Source: GCA-003244245 sp963712995 (GTDB lineage Bacteria; Actinomycetota; Actinomycetes; Mycobacteriales; Pseudonocardiaceae). From it: a stretch of DNA of 64,000 bases. Shown here one piece after another: positions 1-7,853 of this stretch; the stretch's first letter is position 1, and each line of letters opens with the position of its first letter. Location of the stretch: the NCBI GenBank assembly GCA_963712995.1, contig CAVQKH010000030.1, forward strand, positions 1-64,000, given 5' to 3'. The notes below the pieces were generated by a model. That model worked only from the letters and a program-made list of their open reading frames with translations, was not told the origin of the DNA and ran no database searches. A program made the translations under genes and the position numbers.

Positions 1-72
1 CGCCCCCGGCAGGATTCGAACCTGCGCTCCCGCCTCCGGAGGGCGGTGCTCTATCCCCTGAGCTACGGGGGC
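1..72 (-). tRNA. tRNA-Arg (anticodon CCG)
   Basis: Read on the minus strand the segment folds into a cloverleaf. The 7-bp acceptor stem pairs GCCCCCG at the 5' end with CGGGGGC at the 3' end, followed by discriminator G. The T-arm contains GGTTCGAATCC and the anticodon stem CCGCC/GGCGG closes the loop CTCCGGA, giving anticodon CCG for arginine. The gene is complete at the window edge and no CCA is encoded within the window. Arg tRNA genes near the argS/lysA block are common in actinobacteria. Confidence 0.95.
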
Positions 73-125
73 CTACCGCAGCAGAGCCTACCTCGACCGA
101 TCAGCCGCGCCCAACGCGGTGCCGG

Positions 126-878
126 TCAGTGCGGCGGCGGTAGCGGTTGGGCGCCGCGTTCGGTGATCAGCTTGGTCATGTACTCGCTCTCGGCGCCCTG
201 CGAGACCACCATTTTGTCGGCCAGGTTGCGGAGTTGGACCGTCTCGCCATGCTGCTCGGCGTAGTGGGCCATCGGCGCCCCGCCCTGGTGGTGGCGCAGC
301 ATCAGCTGCAGGAACAGGAGGTCGAACTGGGCGCCGCTGGCGGCTTGGAGCTGCGCCAGATCAGCAGGAGAAGCCATCCCGGGCATCGTCGTCACCCCGG
401 CCGCACCCGACGACCCGTCGCCGTGCGCCATTCCGGACATCCCGGGCATCGACTCGGCGCCGGTCATCCAGGTCATGGGCCGGCCGTTGGGCAACGCCGA
501 GGCGTTCCACAGGCTCAGCCAGCCCTGCATCTGGCCGATCTGCTGCAGCTGGTTGGTCTCGATGTCGAAGGCGAGCAACCGGATCGCGGGATCGGTGCTG
601 CGGTCCCTGGCCAGACCTGCCATCAGCACCGCCTGCCGGTGGTGCACCGACATGTCCTGTGCGAAGCCGATGTCCACCGTGCCGCCCTGGGACTGTGCTG
701 AGGTCCCACTGATGAGCTGTAGCGAGGTGCCCAGCGCGGCCCCGAGCAGCAGCACGGCGAGTACCGCAGCGCTGGCCAACACCACGCGGAGCCAGCGCCC
801 AGACGCCTGGCGCGCCACGGGAGGGTCACCGGCACTCAATCCGCTCGGAACGATCGTGTCCGCCATGGCGTCGCTCAC
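126..878 (-). CDS. DUF305 family membrane-anchored protein
   Basis: A 250-residue protein with an N-terminal membrane anchor (about residues 28-52) and a DUF305 (ferritin-like fold) domain of roughly residues 68-245. The two family His pairs are present: VHHRQ (79-80) and LRHHQGG (196-197). A Met/Gly-rich linker lies at about 143-170. The family is four-helical and often linked to copper handling, but a metal role here is inference. The GTG start overlaps the TGA of the upstream DUF3105 gene by four bases, so the two are one transcription unit and probably translationally coupled. The active domain should face the outside of the membrane. Confidence 0.85.
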   Translation of the reverse strand: MSDAMADTIVPSGLSAGDPPVARQASGRWLRVVLASAAVLAVLLLGAALGTSLQLISGTSAQSQGGTVDIGFAQDMSVHHRQAVLMAGLARDRSTDPAIRLLAFDIETNQLQQIGQMQGWLSLWNASALPNGRPMTWMTGAESMPGMSGMAHGDGSSGAAGVTTMPGMASPADLAQLQAASGAQFDLLFLQLMLRHHQGGAPMAHYAEQHGETVQLRNLADKMVVSQGAESEYMTKLITERGAQPLPPPH

Positions 879-1672
879 CCACCTGCCGGTGGGCTGGGCA
901 CCGACGGCGGAGCGCCTGGTGGGGTACCAGCACCGGGAGAGGAAGCACGAGCATCGGTGAAGGTCAACGGCACAGCGTCCGGACCGGGTGGGGTGGCCAC
1001 GAACGGTGGTGGATTCGCTGGGTCGAACAGGCCGGAGAGCACGTCACAGCTGGCCCCTATCTCGGGGTAGGTGTACTGGTTGAGCCGCAGGGCCTGGATG
1101 AAGTGGTCGATCCGCTTGTCGGCCGGGTCGGGCACCTTGAGCTGGTGGCCCCAGGACTGCAGCGAGATCGCCGAGTCCAGCCCGGGGTAGGGCGAGAGCA
1201 TCAGATAGTTCGCGCCCTGCACCCGGTCCCGCAACGATTGCAACGCCGGACCGGTGACCTTCTCCGGGTTGTAGGCGATCCAGACCGCGCCGTGCTCCAG
1301 GGAATGGACCATGTTCTCGCTGCGCACGGGTGTCGAATAGACCACGCCGTTGCAGGCTGCCCAGGTCCCGTCGTGCGGCCCGCCGAAAGGCGGGCTGTGA
1401 TCGTAGGCGACCCGCTTGTCTCCACTGATGTGTCCGCGGCTGGGGTAATCCTGGATCACGATGCCCTGGATCTGGGTCGAGGGATCCTTCGTGCTGGCCG
1501 TGGGCTTGAAGGCGCGAAGGTCCTGGTATCGGAGGAACATGTAGGCGAAGATCCCGACCGCGAACAGCACGACGACGGCAACCGCAGCTATCGTGCCCCA
1601 CGGCTTGGGTTTGGTCGCCGTCACCACCGGACGCGCGTTGCGCGCCGTCTTGCTGTTCTTGCCACTCGGCAT
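875..1672 (-). CDS. DUF3105 domain membrane protein
   Basis: A 265-residue protein with a basic N-terminus, one membrane segment (about residues 27-48) and an extracytoplasmic DUF3105 domain. The family signature is visible as HSPPFGGPH followed by an ENMVHSLEHGAVW block. The C-terminal 30 residues are Pro/Gly/Ser-rich and probably disordered. It is the first gene of a two-gene unit with the DUF305 protein, a pairing frequent in actinobacteria. The ATG at 1672 fits the start of the basic leader. No enzymatic function is established for the family. Confidence 0.85.
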   Translation of the reverse strand: MPSGKNSKTARNARPVVTATKPKPWGTIAAVAVVVLFAVGIFAYMFLRYQDLRAFKPTASTKDPSTQIQGIVIQDYPSRGHISGDKRVAYDHSPPFGGPHDGTWAACNGVVYSTPVRSENMVHSLEHGAVWIAYNPEKVTGPALQSLRDRVQGANYLMLSPYPGLDSAISLQSWGHQLKVPDPADKRIDHFIQALRLNQYTYPEIGASCDVLSGLFDPANPPPFVATPPGPDAVPLTFTDARASSPGAGTPPGAPPSVPSPPAGG

Positions 1673-1813
1673 GCCTGCTCTGGTCCTCGCTCAACGATGT
1701 CTGGAGTTACCCGGGTCTGCGGCCCGAGCGCGGCGCTCAGTGTAGGGACTGCTGGTCAAGTGCTGGTGAGCCCGGTCGGGCAGCTGGTTCACCGACCGTT
1801 CCCGGTACCTCCC

Positions 1814-1819
1814 TAGACT
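1814..1819 (+). promoter_or_regulatory. -10 element TAGACT, leaderless nrtL/lysA/hom transcript
   Basis: TAGACT lies 7 nt upstream of the GTG at 1827. This spacing would place transcription initiation at the start codon, as in actinobacterial leaderless mRNAs. No good -35 is visible. Assignment rests on the TAnnnT pattern repeated before several genes here. Confidence 0.45.
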
Positions 1820-1826
1820 CCCAAGG

Positions 1827-2717
1827 GTGACTCCCGCCGCGCTCGCCGACCTGGTCCGATCCGTCGCACATGACGTGCTGGCGGGCCATGGTCTCGACCC
1901 CACCGCGCTGCCGGCGACGGTGACGGTCCAGCGCCCGCGGGAGCCCGAGCACGGTGACTACGCCACCAACGTGGCGTTGCAGGCCGGCAAGAAGGCCGGG
2001 GTGTCGCCTCGGGAGTTCGCCGGCTGGCTGGCGCAGGAGCTGACCCAGCGACGTGGCGTGCGCTCCGCCGAGGTGGCTGGTCCTGGTTTCCTCAACCTGT
2101 GGCTGGAGGCGCAAGCCCAGAGCGAGATCGTCGCGCAGGTGCTGGCCGCCGGAGCACGCTACGGGACCGGCCAGGGGCTGGGACGGGTCTCCGCCCTCGC
2201 GGGCACCGCGGTGACCATGACGGAGCTCGTCGAGGCGGTCGGGGTGGACGCCGCGCGCTATGCGCTGCTCCGCTCCTCCCATACCTCGCAGATCGACATC
2301 GACCTGGACCTGTGGGCCAAGCGGACCAGCGACAACCCGGTGTTCTCCGTGCAGTACGCGCACGCCCGGCTGGCGTCGCTGGCCCGCAACGCCGCCGACC
2401 TCGGGATCAACTCCACCGACGCCCAGCTCGGGCTGCTGGGCCACGAACGGGAGGGCGAGCTGATCCGCACACTGGGTGAGTTCCCGCGCATCGTGGCCTG
2501 CGCCGCGCAGCGGGGCGAGCCACACCGGGTGGCCTACTACCTGGAAGAGCTGGCCCTCGCCAACTACCGGTTCCACGACACCTGCCGGGTCCTTCCGCTG
2601 GGCGATGAACCACCAGGCCCACTGCACGCCGCCCGGCTGGCGCTGTGCCAGGCGACCCGGCAAGTGCTGGCCAACGGTCTTGGCCTGCTCGGCATCAGCG
2701 CACCGGAGCGGATGTGA
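1827..2717 (+). CDS. nrtL: ArgS-related anticodon-binding protein without catalytic core (NrtL type)
   Basis: A 296-residue relative of arginyl-tRNA synthetase. It keeps the N-terminal Add-1-like domain (about residues 1-110) and the DALR anticodon-binding domain (about 135-296, ending GISAPERM like ArgS). The roughly 260-residue Rossmann core between them is absent. There is no HIGH motif, and the segment expected to carry KMSKR reads VSALAG. It should therefore bind tRNA-Arg or a related RNA but not aminoacylate it. The GTG at 1827 is leaderless. It sits at the syntenic position of argS before lysA in mycobacteria; I recall such proteins being named NrtL in Streptomyces at the same place. 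A real argS must lie elsewhere. Confidence 0.8.
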   Translation: MTPAALADLVRSVAHDVLAGHGLDPTALPATVTVQRPREPEHGDYATNVALQAGKKAGVSPREFAGWLAQELTQRRGVRSAEVAGPGFLNLWLEAQAQSEIVAQVLAAGARYGTGQGLGRVSALAGTAVTMTELVEAVGVDAARYALLRSSHTSQIDIDLDLWAKRTSDNPVFSVQYAHARLASLARNAADLGINSTDAQLGLLGHEREGELIRTLGEFPRIVACAAQRGEPHRVAYYLEELALANYRFHDTCRVLPLGDEPPGPLHAARLALCQATRQVLANGLGLLGISAPERM

Positions 2718-4132
2718 GAGCGCATCCGGCTGGGCCGCGCCACGCCGACGTGCTGGCCCGCTCGTCCACCGCGGGCCCCTGCCCAACCGGTGCCACCGAG
2801 TTGAACGCGCTGCACCCGGCGGTGTGGCCGCGCGGCGCGCACCGCGGCGAGGACGGCGTGGTGCGGTTGGCCGGGGTGGAGGTCGGTGAGCTCGCCGAGA
2901 CCTACGGCACCCCGCTGTTCGTGGTGGACGAGGCGGATTTCCGGGCCCGCTGCGCCGAGCACGCCGCAGCCTTCGGCGCCCCGCACCTGGTGCACTATGC
3001 GGCCAAAGCCTTCCTGTGCGCCGAGATCGCCCGCTGGGTGGCCGAACAGGGTCTGAGCCTGGACGTGTGCACCGGCACCGAGCTCGCGCTCGCCCTGCAC
3101 GCCGGGTTCCCCGCGCACCGGATCTCGATGCACGGCAACAACAAGTCCGCTGACGAGCTCACCGCGGCGGTCACCGCCGGAGTCGGGGCAGTGGTGCTCG
3201 ACTCCTTTCTGGAGATCCCCCGGCTGGACGACATCGCCCGCCGGCATGGCGTGGTGCAGCCAGTGCTGATCCGGGCGACCGTCGGCGTCGAGGCCCACAC
3301 CCACGAGTTCATCGCCACCGCGCACGAGGACCAGAAATTCGGCTTCTCGCTCGCGACCGGGGACGCCGCCGAGGCCGTCCGGCGAGTGCTCAAACTCCCC
3401 GGGCTGCGCCTGGTGGGCCTGCACAGCCACATCGGCTCGCAGATCTTCGATGCCGACGGTTTCGAGCTCGCCGCCCACCGGATGGTCGGTCTGCTGGCCT
3501 CGATCCGGGACGAGCACGGGCCCGCCCTCGCCGACGTCGCCACCCTGGATCTCGGCGGTGGGCTGGGGATCGCCTACACCGCCGACGACGACCCACCACG
3601 ACCAGCCGCGCTGGCCGAGCACCTGCGGGCCGTCGTGGACGCCCGGTGCCGGGCGCTCCGCATGCCCACCCCGGAGCTGGTCGTCGAGCCGGGCCGAGCG
3701 ATCGTCGGACCTGGCACGATAACCCTCTACGAAATCGGCACCACCAAAGAGGTCACAGTGACGGCAGCGACCCAGCGGCGGTACGTCTCGGTGGACGGCG
3801 GAATGAGCGACAACGTGCGCACCGCGCTGTACGACGCGCGCTATGACTGCCGGCTGGTCTCCCGGAGCTCCGAGGCGCCACCCGTGCTGTCCCGGGTGGT
3901 CGGCAAGCACTGTGAGTCCGGTGACGTGGTGGTCCGGGACTGCTGGCTGCCCGATGACCTGGCCCCGGGCGACCTGGTTGCGGTGGCAGGCACCGGCGCG
4001 TACTGCTATTCCATGTCCAGCCGGTACAACCTGCTGCTCCGCCCGGCGGTGGTCGCCGTCCGTGACGGTACTCACCGGCTGTTGCTGCGCCGGGAGACGC
4101 TGGCCGACCTGCTGGCCCTGGAGGTCTCGTGA
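2714..4132 (+). CDS. lysA: Diaminopimelate decarboxylase
   Basis: Converts meso-diaminopimelate to L-lysine with PLP. About 472 residues from a GTG at 2714 that overlaps the upstream TGA by four bases; an in-frame upstream start at 2645 would run deep into nrtL and is less likely. The fold type III PLP lysine is in HYAAKAF (about K98). The Gly-rich phosphate loop region GLHSHIGSQIF and the C-terminal CESGDV and GAYCYSM motifs are all present. The N-terminal 35 residues are extra compared with most LysA proteins. It overlaps hom by four bases, so lysine and threonine genes are cotranscribed. Confidence 0.95.
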   Translation: MRAHPAGPRHADVLARSSTAGPCPTGATELNALHPAVWPRGAHRGEDGVVRLAGVEVGELAETYGTPLFVVDEADFRARCAEHAAAFGAPHLVHYAAKAFLCAEIARWVAEQGLSLDVCTGTELALALHAGFPAHRISMHGNNKSADELTAAVTAGVGAVVLDSFLEIPRLDDIARRHGVVQPVLIRATVGVEAHTHEFIATAHEDQKFGFSLATGDAAEAVRRVLKLPGLRLVGLHSHIGSQIFDADGFELAAHRMVGLLASIRDEHGPALADVATLDLGGGLGIAYTADDDPPRPAALAEHLRAVVDARCRALRMPTPELVVEPGRAIVGPGTITLYEIGTTKEVTVTAATQRRYVSVDGGMSDNVRTALYDARYDCRLVSRSSEAPPVLSRVVGKHCESGDVVVRDCWLPDDLAPGDLVAVAGTGAYCYSMSSRYNLLLRPAVVAVRDGTHRLLLRRETLADLLALEVS

Positions 4133-5490
4133 GCAGGCCAGCCGGGCGGGAGGCCTGCCCACAGGACCGATCCATCGGGGCCGCCCCCATCGGTGTGGCG
4201 CTGCTGGGCTGCGGCACGGTCGGCCGGGAGGTGCTGCGGCTGCTCACCGAGCAGTCCGCCGAGCTCGCCGCCCGGGTCGGCGCCCCGGTGCGCCTGACCG
4301 GGGTGGCGGTGCGGCACCCCCGGCGGCATCCCGAGGTGCCCGCCGAGCTGCTCACCACCGACGCCACCGAGCTGGTCAGCCGGGATGACGTGGACGTCGT
4401 GGTCGAGGTGATCGGTGGCATCGAACCGGCCCGGTCCCTGCTGCTAACCGCGCTGCAGGCCGGCCGGGGGGTGGTCACCGCCAACAAGGCGCTGCTCGCC
4501 GAGTTCGGACCCGAGCTCTACGGCGCGGCCGACGCCGCCGGTGCCGACCTGTATTTCGAGGCCGCGGTGGCCGGGGCGATCCCGCTGCTGCGCCCGTTGC
4601 GCGAGTCGCTGGCCGGGGACCGGATCACCCGCGTCACCGGCATCGTCAACGGGACCACCAACTTCATCCTCTCCGCGATGGACACCTCCGGCGCCGGCTA
4701 CGCCGAGGCCCTGGAGGAGGCCGGCAGGCTCGGTTACGCCGAGGCCGACCCGACCGCCGACGTGGAGGGCTACGACGCCGCCTCCAAGGCGGCCATTCTC
4801 GCGTCTCTGGCGTTCCATACCCGTGTGACCAGCGCCGACGTCTACCGCGAAGGCATCTCGGAGGTCTCCGCTGCCGACTGTCTCGCGGCCCGGGAACTCG
4901 GCCGCACGGTGAAGCTGCTGGCGATCTGTGAGCGGGCGGCCGATGGTAGCGGTACCGAGTCGGTGTCGGCCCGGGTGCACCCGGCGATGATCCCGCGCTC
5001 GCACCCGCTGGCCTCGGTCGGTGGCGCCTTCAACGCGGTGTTCGTCGAGGCGGACGCCGCCGGGGCGCTGATGTTCTACGGTCAGGGCGCCGGAGGGGCG
5101 CCGACCGCCAGCGCGGTGCTCGGGGACCTGGTGGCCGTCGCCCGCAATCGGGTCGCGGGCGGCTACGGACCACGTGAGTCCGCCTACGCCGACTTGCCGC
5201 TCCGGCCGATGGCCGACATCCCGACCAGCTACTACATCAGTCTCGAGGTGCTGGACCGTCCCGGCGTGCTTGCGCGGGTCGCGCAGATCTTCGCCGAGCA
5301 CGAGGTGTCCATCATGGCGGTACGCCAGACCGGCCGCACCTGCGACGACGTGCCGGTCGGGGCGAACCTGGTGATCGTCACGCACGCCGCGCCGGATGCC
5401 GCGCTGTGCTCCACAGTGGACAAGCTGGCCGGTCTGGACGTGGTCCGCGACGTGGTCAGTGTGATGCGGGTGGAAGGTGAGGTGACGTGA
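4129..5490 (+). CDS. hom: Homoserine dehydrogenase
   Basis: NAD(P)H-dependent reduction of aspartate semialdehyde to homoserine. 453 residues: a nucleotide-binding domain with GCGTVG (27-32), the TANKALLAEFG segment, the catalytic-domain signature around GIVNGTTNFIL and EADPTADVEGYDAA, and a C-terminal ACT domain (about 370-450) starting near YYISLEVLDRPGV. The ACT domain implies feedback control by threonine, as in other actinobacteria. The GTG start overlaps the lysA TGA by four bases and the end overlaps thrC in the same way. Confidence 0.96.
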   Translation: MSRPAGREACPQDRSIGAAPIGVALLGCGTVGREVLRLLTEQSAELAARVGAPVRLTGVAVRHPRRHPEVPAELLTTDATELVSRDDVDVVVEVIGGIEPARSLLLTALQAGRGVVTANKALLAEFGPELYGAADAAGADLYFEAAVAGAIPLLRPLRESLAGDRITRVTGIVNGTTNFILSAMDTSGAGYAEALEEAGRLGYAEADPTADVEGYDAASKAAILASLAFHTRVTSADVYREGISEVSAADCLAARELGRTVKLLAICERAADGSGTESVSARVHPAMIPRSHPLASVGGAFNAVFVEADAAGALMFYGQGAGGAPTASAVLGDLVAVARNRVAGGYGPRESAYADLPLRPMADIPTSYYISLEVLDRPGVLARVAQIFAEHEVSIMAVRQTGRTCDDVPVGANLVIVTHAAPDAALCSTVDKLAGLDVVRDVVSVMRVEGEVT

Positions 5491-6566
5491 AGCTGCAGGT
5501 TACGGCCGGTTGCTCCTGGCCTGGGGTGATCGAGGCCTACCCGGACCGGATCCGGGTAGGCCCAGGCTGCCGGGTGGTGACCCTGCACGAGGGCGGCACC
5601 CCGCTGCTGCCTGCCCCCACGCTGTCGGCGCGCACCGGCTGTGAGGTGCTGCTCAAGGTCGAAGGCGCCAACCCCACCGGTTCCTTCAAGGACCGCGGGA
5701 TGACCCTGGCGGTGACCGAGGCTCTGGCCCGCGGCGCGCAGGCGGTGCTGTGCGCCTCGACCGGCAACACCGCGGCCTCGGCCGCCGCCTACGCGGCCCG
5801 GGCGGGGATTCCCAGCGCCGTGCTGGTGCCCCAGGGCAAGATCGCGCTGGGCAAGCTCGCACAGGCCACCGCCTATGGCGCCCGGATCCTGGCGGTGGAC
5901 GGCAACTTCGACGACTGCCTGGAGCTGGCCCGCAAGACCGCCGCCGACTACCCGGTGACCGAGCTGGTCAACTCGGTGAACCCGGTACGGCTGCAAGGCC
6001 AGAAAAGTGCCGCGTTCGAGATTTGCGACGTGCTCGGGCAGGCCCCGGACGTGCACTGCCTGCCGGTCGGCAACGCCGGCAACATCACCGCCTACTGGAT
6101 GGGCTACACGGAGTACCACACCGATGGGGTGGTGACCGGCCGCCCCCGGATGTTCGGTTTCCAGGCCGCCGGCGCCGCGCCCCTGGTACACGGCGCGCCG
6201 GTGCGTGAACCGGACACCATCGCCACTGCCATCCGGGTCGGCAGTCCGGCGTCCTGGGACGGGGCGATGCGGGCCCGGCAGGAGTCCGGCGGGCTGTTCG
6301 AGGCAATCACCGATGAGCAGATCCTCGACTCCTACCGGCTGCTGGCCGCGCAGGAGGGCGTGTTCGTCGAACCGGCCTCGGCGACCGCCGTAGCGGGTCT
6401 GTTGCGCGTCGCCGAGGACGGTCGGCTGCCCCGCGGCTCCCTGGTGGTCTGCACCGTCACCGGCCACGGCCTCAAAGATCCCGACACCGCCCTGCTCGGC
6501 ATCCCCACTCCGACCCTCACCCCGGCTGACCCCGCCGCCGTGGCTTCCGCACTCTCCCTTGCCTAG
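5487..6566 (+). CDS. thrC: Threonine synthase
   Basis: PLP enzyme turning O-phosphohomoserine into threonine. 359 residues, the short actinobacterial type. The PLP lysine is K68 in NPTGSFKDRGM and the phosphate-binding loop is STGNTAASAAAYAAR. The start overlaps the hom stop by four bases. It is followed not by a tight overlap but by about 100 bases holding an unusual double palindrome before thrB, where expression of thrB could be set separately. Confidence 0.96.
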   Translation: MKLQVTAGCSWPGVIEAYPDRIRVGPGCRVVTLHEGGTPLLPAPTLSARTGCEVLLKVEGANPTGSFKDRGMTLAVTEALARGAQAVLCASTGNTAASAAAYAARAGIPSAVLVPQGKIALGKLAQATAYGARILAVDGNFDDCLELARKTAADYPVTELVNSVNPVRLQGQKSAAFEICDVLGQAPDVHCLPVGNAGNITAYWMGYTEYHTDGVVTGRPRMFGFQAAGAAPLVHGAPVREPDTIATAIRVGSPASWDGAMRARQESGGLFEAITDEQILDSYRLLAAQEGVFVEPASATAVAGLLRVAEDGRLPRGSLVVCTVTGHGLKDPDTALLGIPTPTLTPADPAAVASALSLA

Positions 6567-6582
6567 CGGAGCTGCCCAGGTC

Positions 6583-6645
6583 TTCACCCCGGCATGGAGA
6601 CATATCGGGGTGAACCGGCATCCAGTAAGCCCGATATGTCTCCAT
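6583..6645. repeat. Nested palindromic element between thrC and thrB
   Basis: Two overlapping inverted repeats. TTCACCCC at 6583-6590 is the exact reverse complement of GGGGTGAA at 6607-6614. The 16-bp ATGGAGACATATCGGG at 6594-6609 is exactly repeated inverted at 6630-6645. The element can fold in two mutually exclusive ways. A near copy of one arm occurs at 41236-41264, so this looks like a dispersed repeat rather than a private terminator. Confidence 0.75.
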
Positions 6646-6666
6646 GTCGGTACGGGGTGGATCTTC

Positions 6667-7530
6667 GTGAGGGTGCGGGTGCCGGCGTCTTCGGCGAACC
6701 TGGGGCCGGGGTTTGATGCGTTGGGGTTGGCACTGGGGCTGTATGACGAGGTCGAGGTGCTTCCAGCGGCGTCCGGCCTGCGGGTCGAAGTGCATGGCGA
6801 GGGTGCCGGACGGGTACCCACCGATGAGGAGAATCTGGTGGTCCGCGCCCTGCGGGCGGCGTGTGGACAGCTTGGTCATCAGCCCGGCGGGGTAGTGCTG
6901 CGCTGTCACAACCGCATCCCGCATTCCCGGGGGCTGGGCTCTTCCGCGGCCGCCGCGGTCGCCGGGGTACTGGCCGGCTACGGGCTCGCGGGAAGAGAAC
7001 CGGACGAGGCGGCGTTGGACCTGGCGGCTGGGTTCGACGGGCATGCCGACAACGTGGGTGCCAGCCTGCTGGGCGGGTTGGTGATCGCCTGGAAGGACCG
7101 GGATTGTTTCCGGGCGACCCGGCTGGAGCCCCATCCAGATCTGGCACCGGTACTGCTGGTGCCCGAGGTGACATCCGCCACCGAGGTCACCCGCGGGCTG
7201 CTGCCCGCTGAGGTGCCACACACCGATGCCGCGTTCAACGCCGGCCGGGCGGCGCTGCTCGTCCATGCCTTGACCCGCGCCCCGCAGCTGCTGCTGGCTG
7301 CCACCGAGGACCGGTTGCATCAGGCCTACCGGCGCCCGGCGTACCCGGCAACGGGGCTGTTGGTGGATGCGTTGCGCGCAGCCGGGGTGCCTGCTGCGGT
7401 ATCAGGGGCCGGGCCGAGCGTGCTCGCGTTGCCGGCCACCGGCGTGTTACCGGCCGGGGTGCGCACCGCTGGTTTCACCCCCTACCGGCTCGACGTCGCC
7501 GCCGGGGGTGCAGCCCTTGAGCGCAATTGA
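6667..7530 (+). CDS. thrB: Homoserine kinase
   Basis: Phosphorylates homoserine to O-phosphohomoserine. 287 residues, GHMP-kinase fold. The N-terminal PASSANLGPGFDALG motif and the ATP-loop motif HSRGLGSSAAAAVAG are complete, and SGAGPSVLAL is the C-terminal GHMP motif. I chose the GTG at 6667 because the family begins a few residues before PASSANLG; earlier in-frame starts would read through the intergenic palindrome. Last gene of the lysine/threonine cluster; about 320 bases separate it from rho. Confidence 0.94.
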   Translation: MRVRVPASSANLGPGFDALGLALGLYDEVEVLPAASGLRVEVHGEGAGRVPTDEENLVVRALRAACGQLGHQPGGVVLRCHNRIPHSRGLGSSAAAAVAGVLAGYGLAGREPDEAALDLAAGFDGHADNVGASLLGGLVIAWKDRDCFRATRLEPHPDLAPVLLVPEVTSATEVTRGLLPAEVPHTDAAFNAGRAALLVHALTRAPQLLLAATEDRLHQAYRRPAYPATGLLVDALRAAGVPAAVSGAGPSVLALPATGVLPAGVRTAGFTPYRLDVAAGGAALERN

Positions 7531-7853
7531 GCCACCATTTGCAGCCCGTTGTTGCCGCGATCGCGGTGGACCGATAGGCTCTGTGGAGTTCAGACACCGT
7601 GTGCACGGGCGCCGGTGCCGCGTCCGGGTCCCTCTCACCCGGACAAATTCTCCCGCCCTCCAGTTGACATGGTAAGCGGGAAGGCTGGCACCCAGACCCT
7701 GGCCGCAGTTGAACATGTCCCGTACCGGTCGGCTTGACCACCGACGTTGTGGTTGGTGAGCCCACCGCACCGGACCCAGGCGCCGTCGGCAGACCGCCGG
7801 CTGGCGAACAGGCTGGCCTGAGCCGCGTCTCAGGCCGGTTAGGAAGGACCTGC
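7531..7853 (+). promoter_or_regulatory. rho 5' leader region
   Basis: A 323-base gene-free stretch before rho, long for this compact region. A TTGACA lies at 7664-7669 but no matching -10 is obvious. A perfect 8-bp hairpin, GGCCTGAG/CTCAGGCC (7815-7822 and 7829-7836, 6-nt loop), sits just before the Shine-Dalgarno AGGAAGGA at 7841. Bacterial rho genes are often autoregulated by leader termination, so a control role is plausible but inferred. Confidence 0.5.

Noticed and set aside
2564..4162. Long antisense open frame opposite lysA (532 codons)
   Set aside because: Shadow of the third-codon GC bias of lysA; no ribosome site or recognisable domain.
5232..6821. 529-codon antisense frame opposite hom, thrC and thrB
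   Set aside because: Low-complexity Arg/Gly/Pro/His composition typical of a reverse-strand artefact; the sense genes are well supported.
7664..7669. TTGACA as a -35 box of rho
   Set aside because: No acceptable -10 at 16-19 bases; kept only as a remark in the leader entry.
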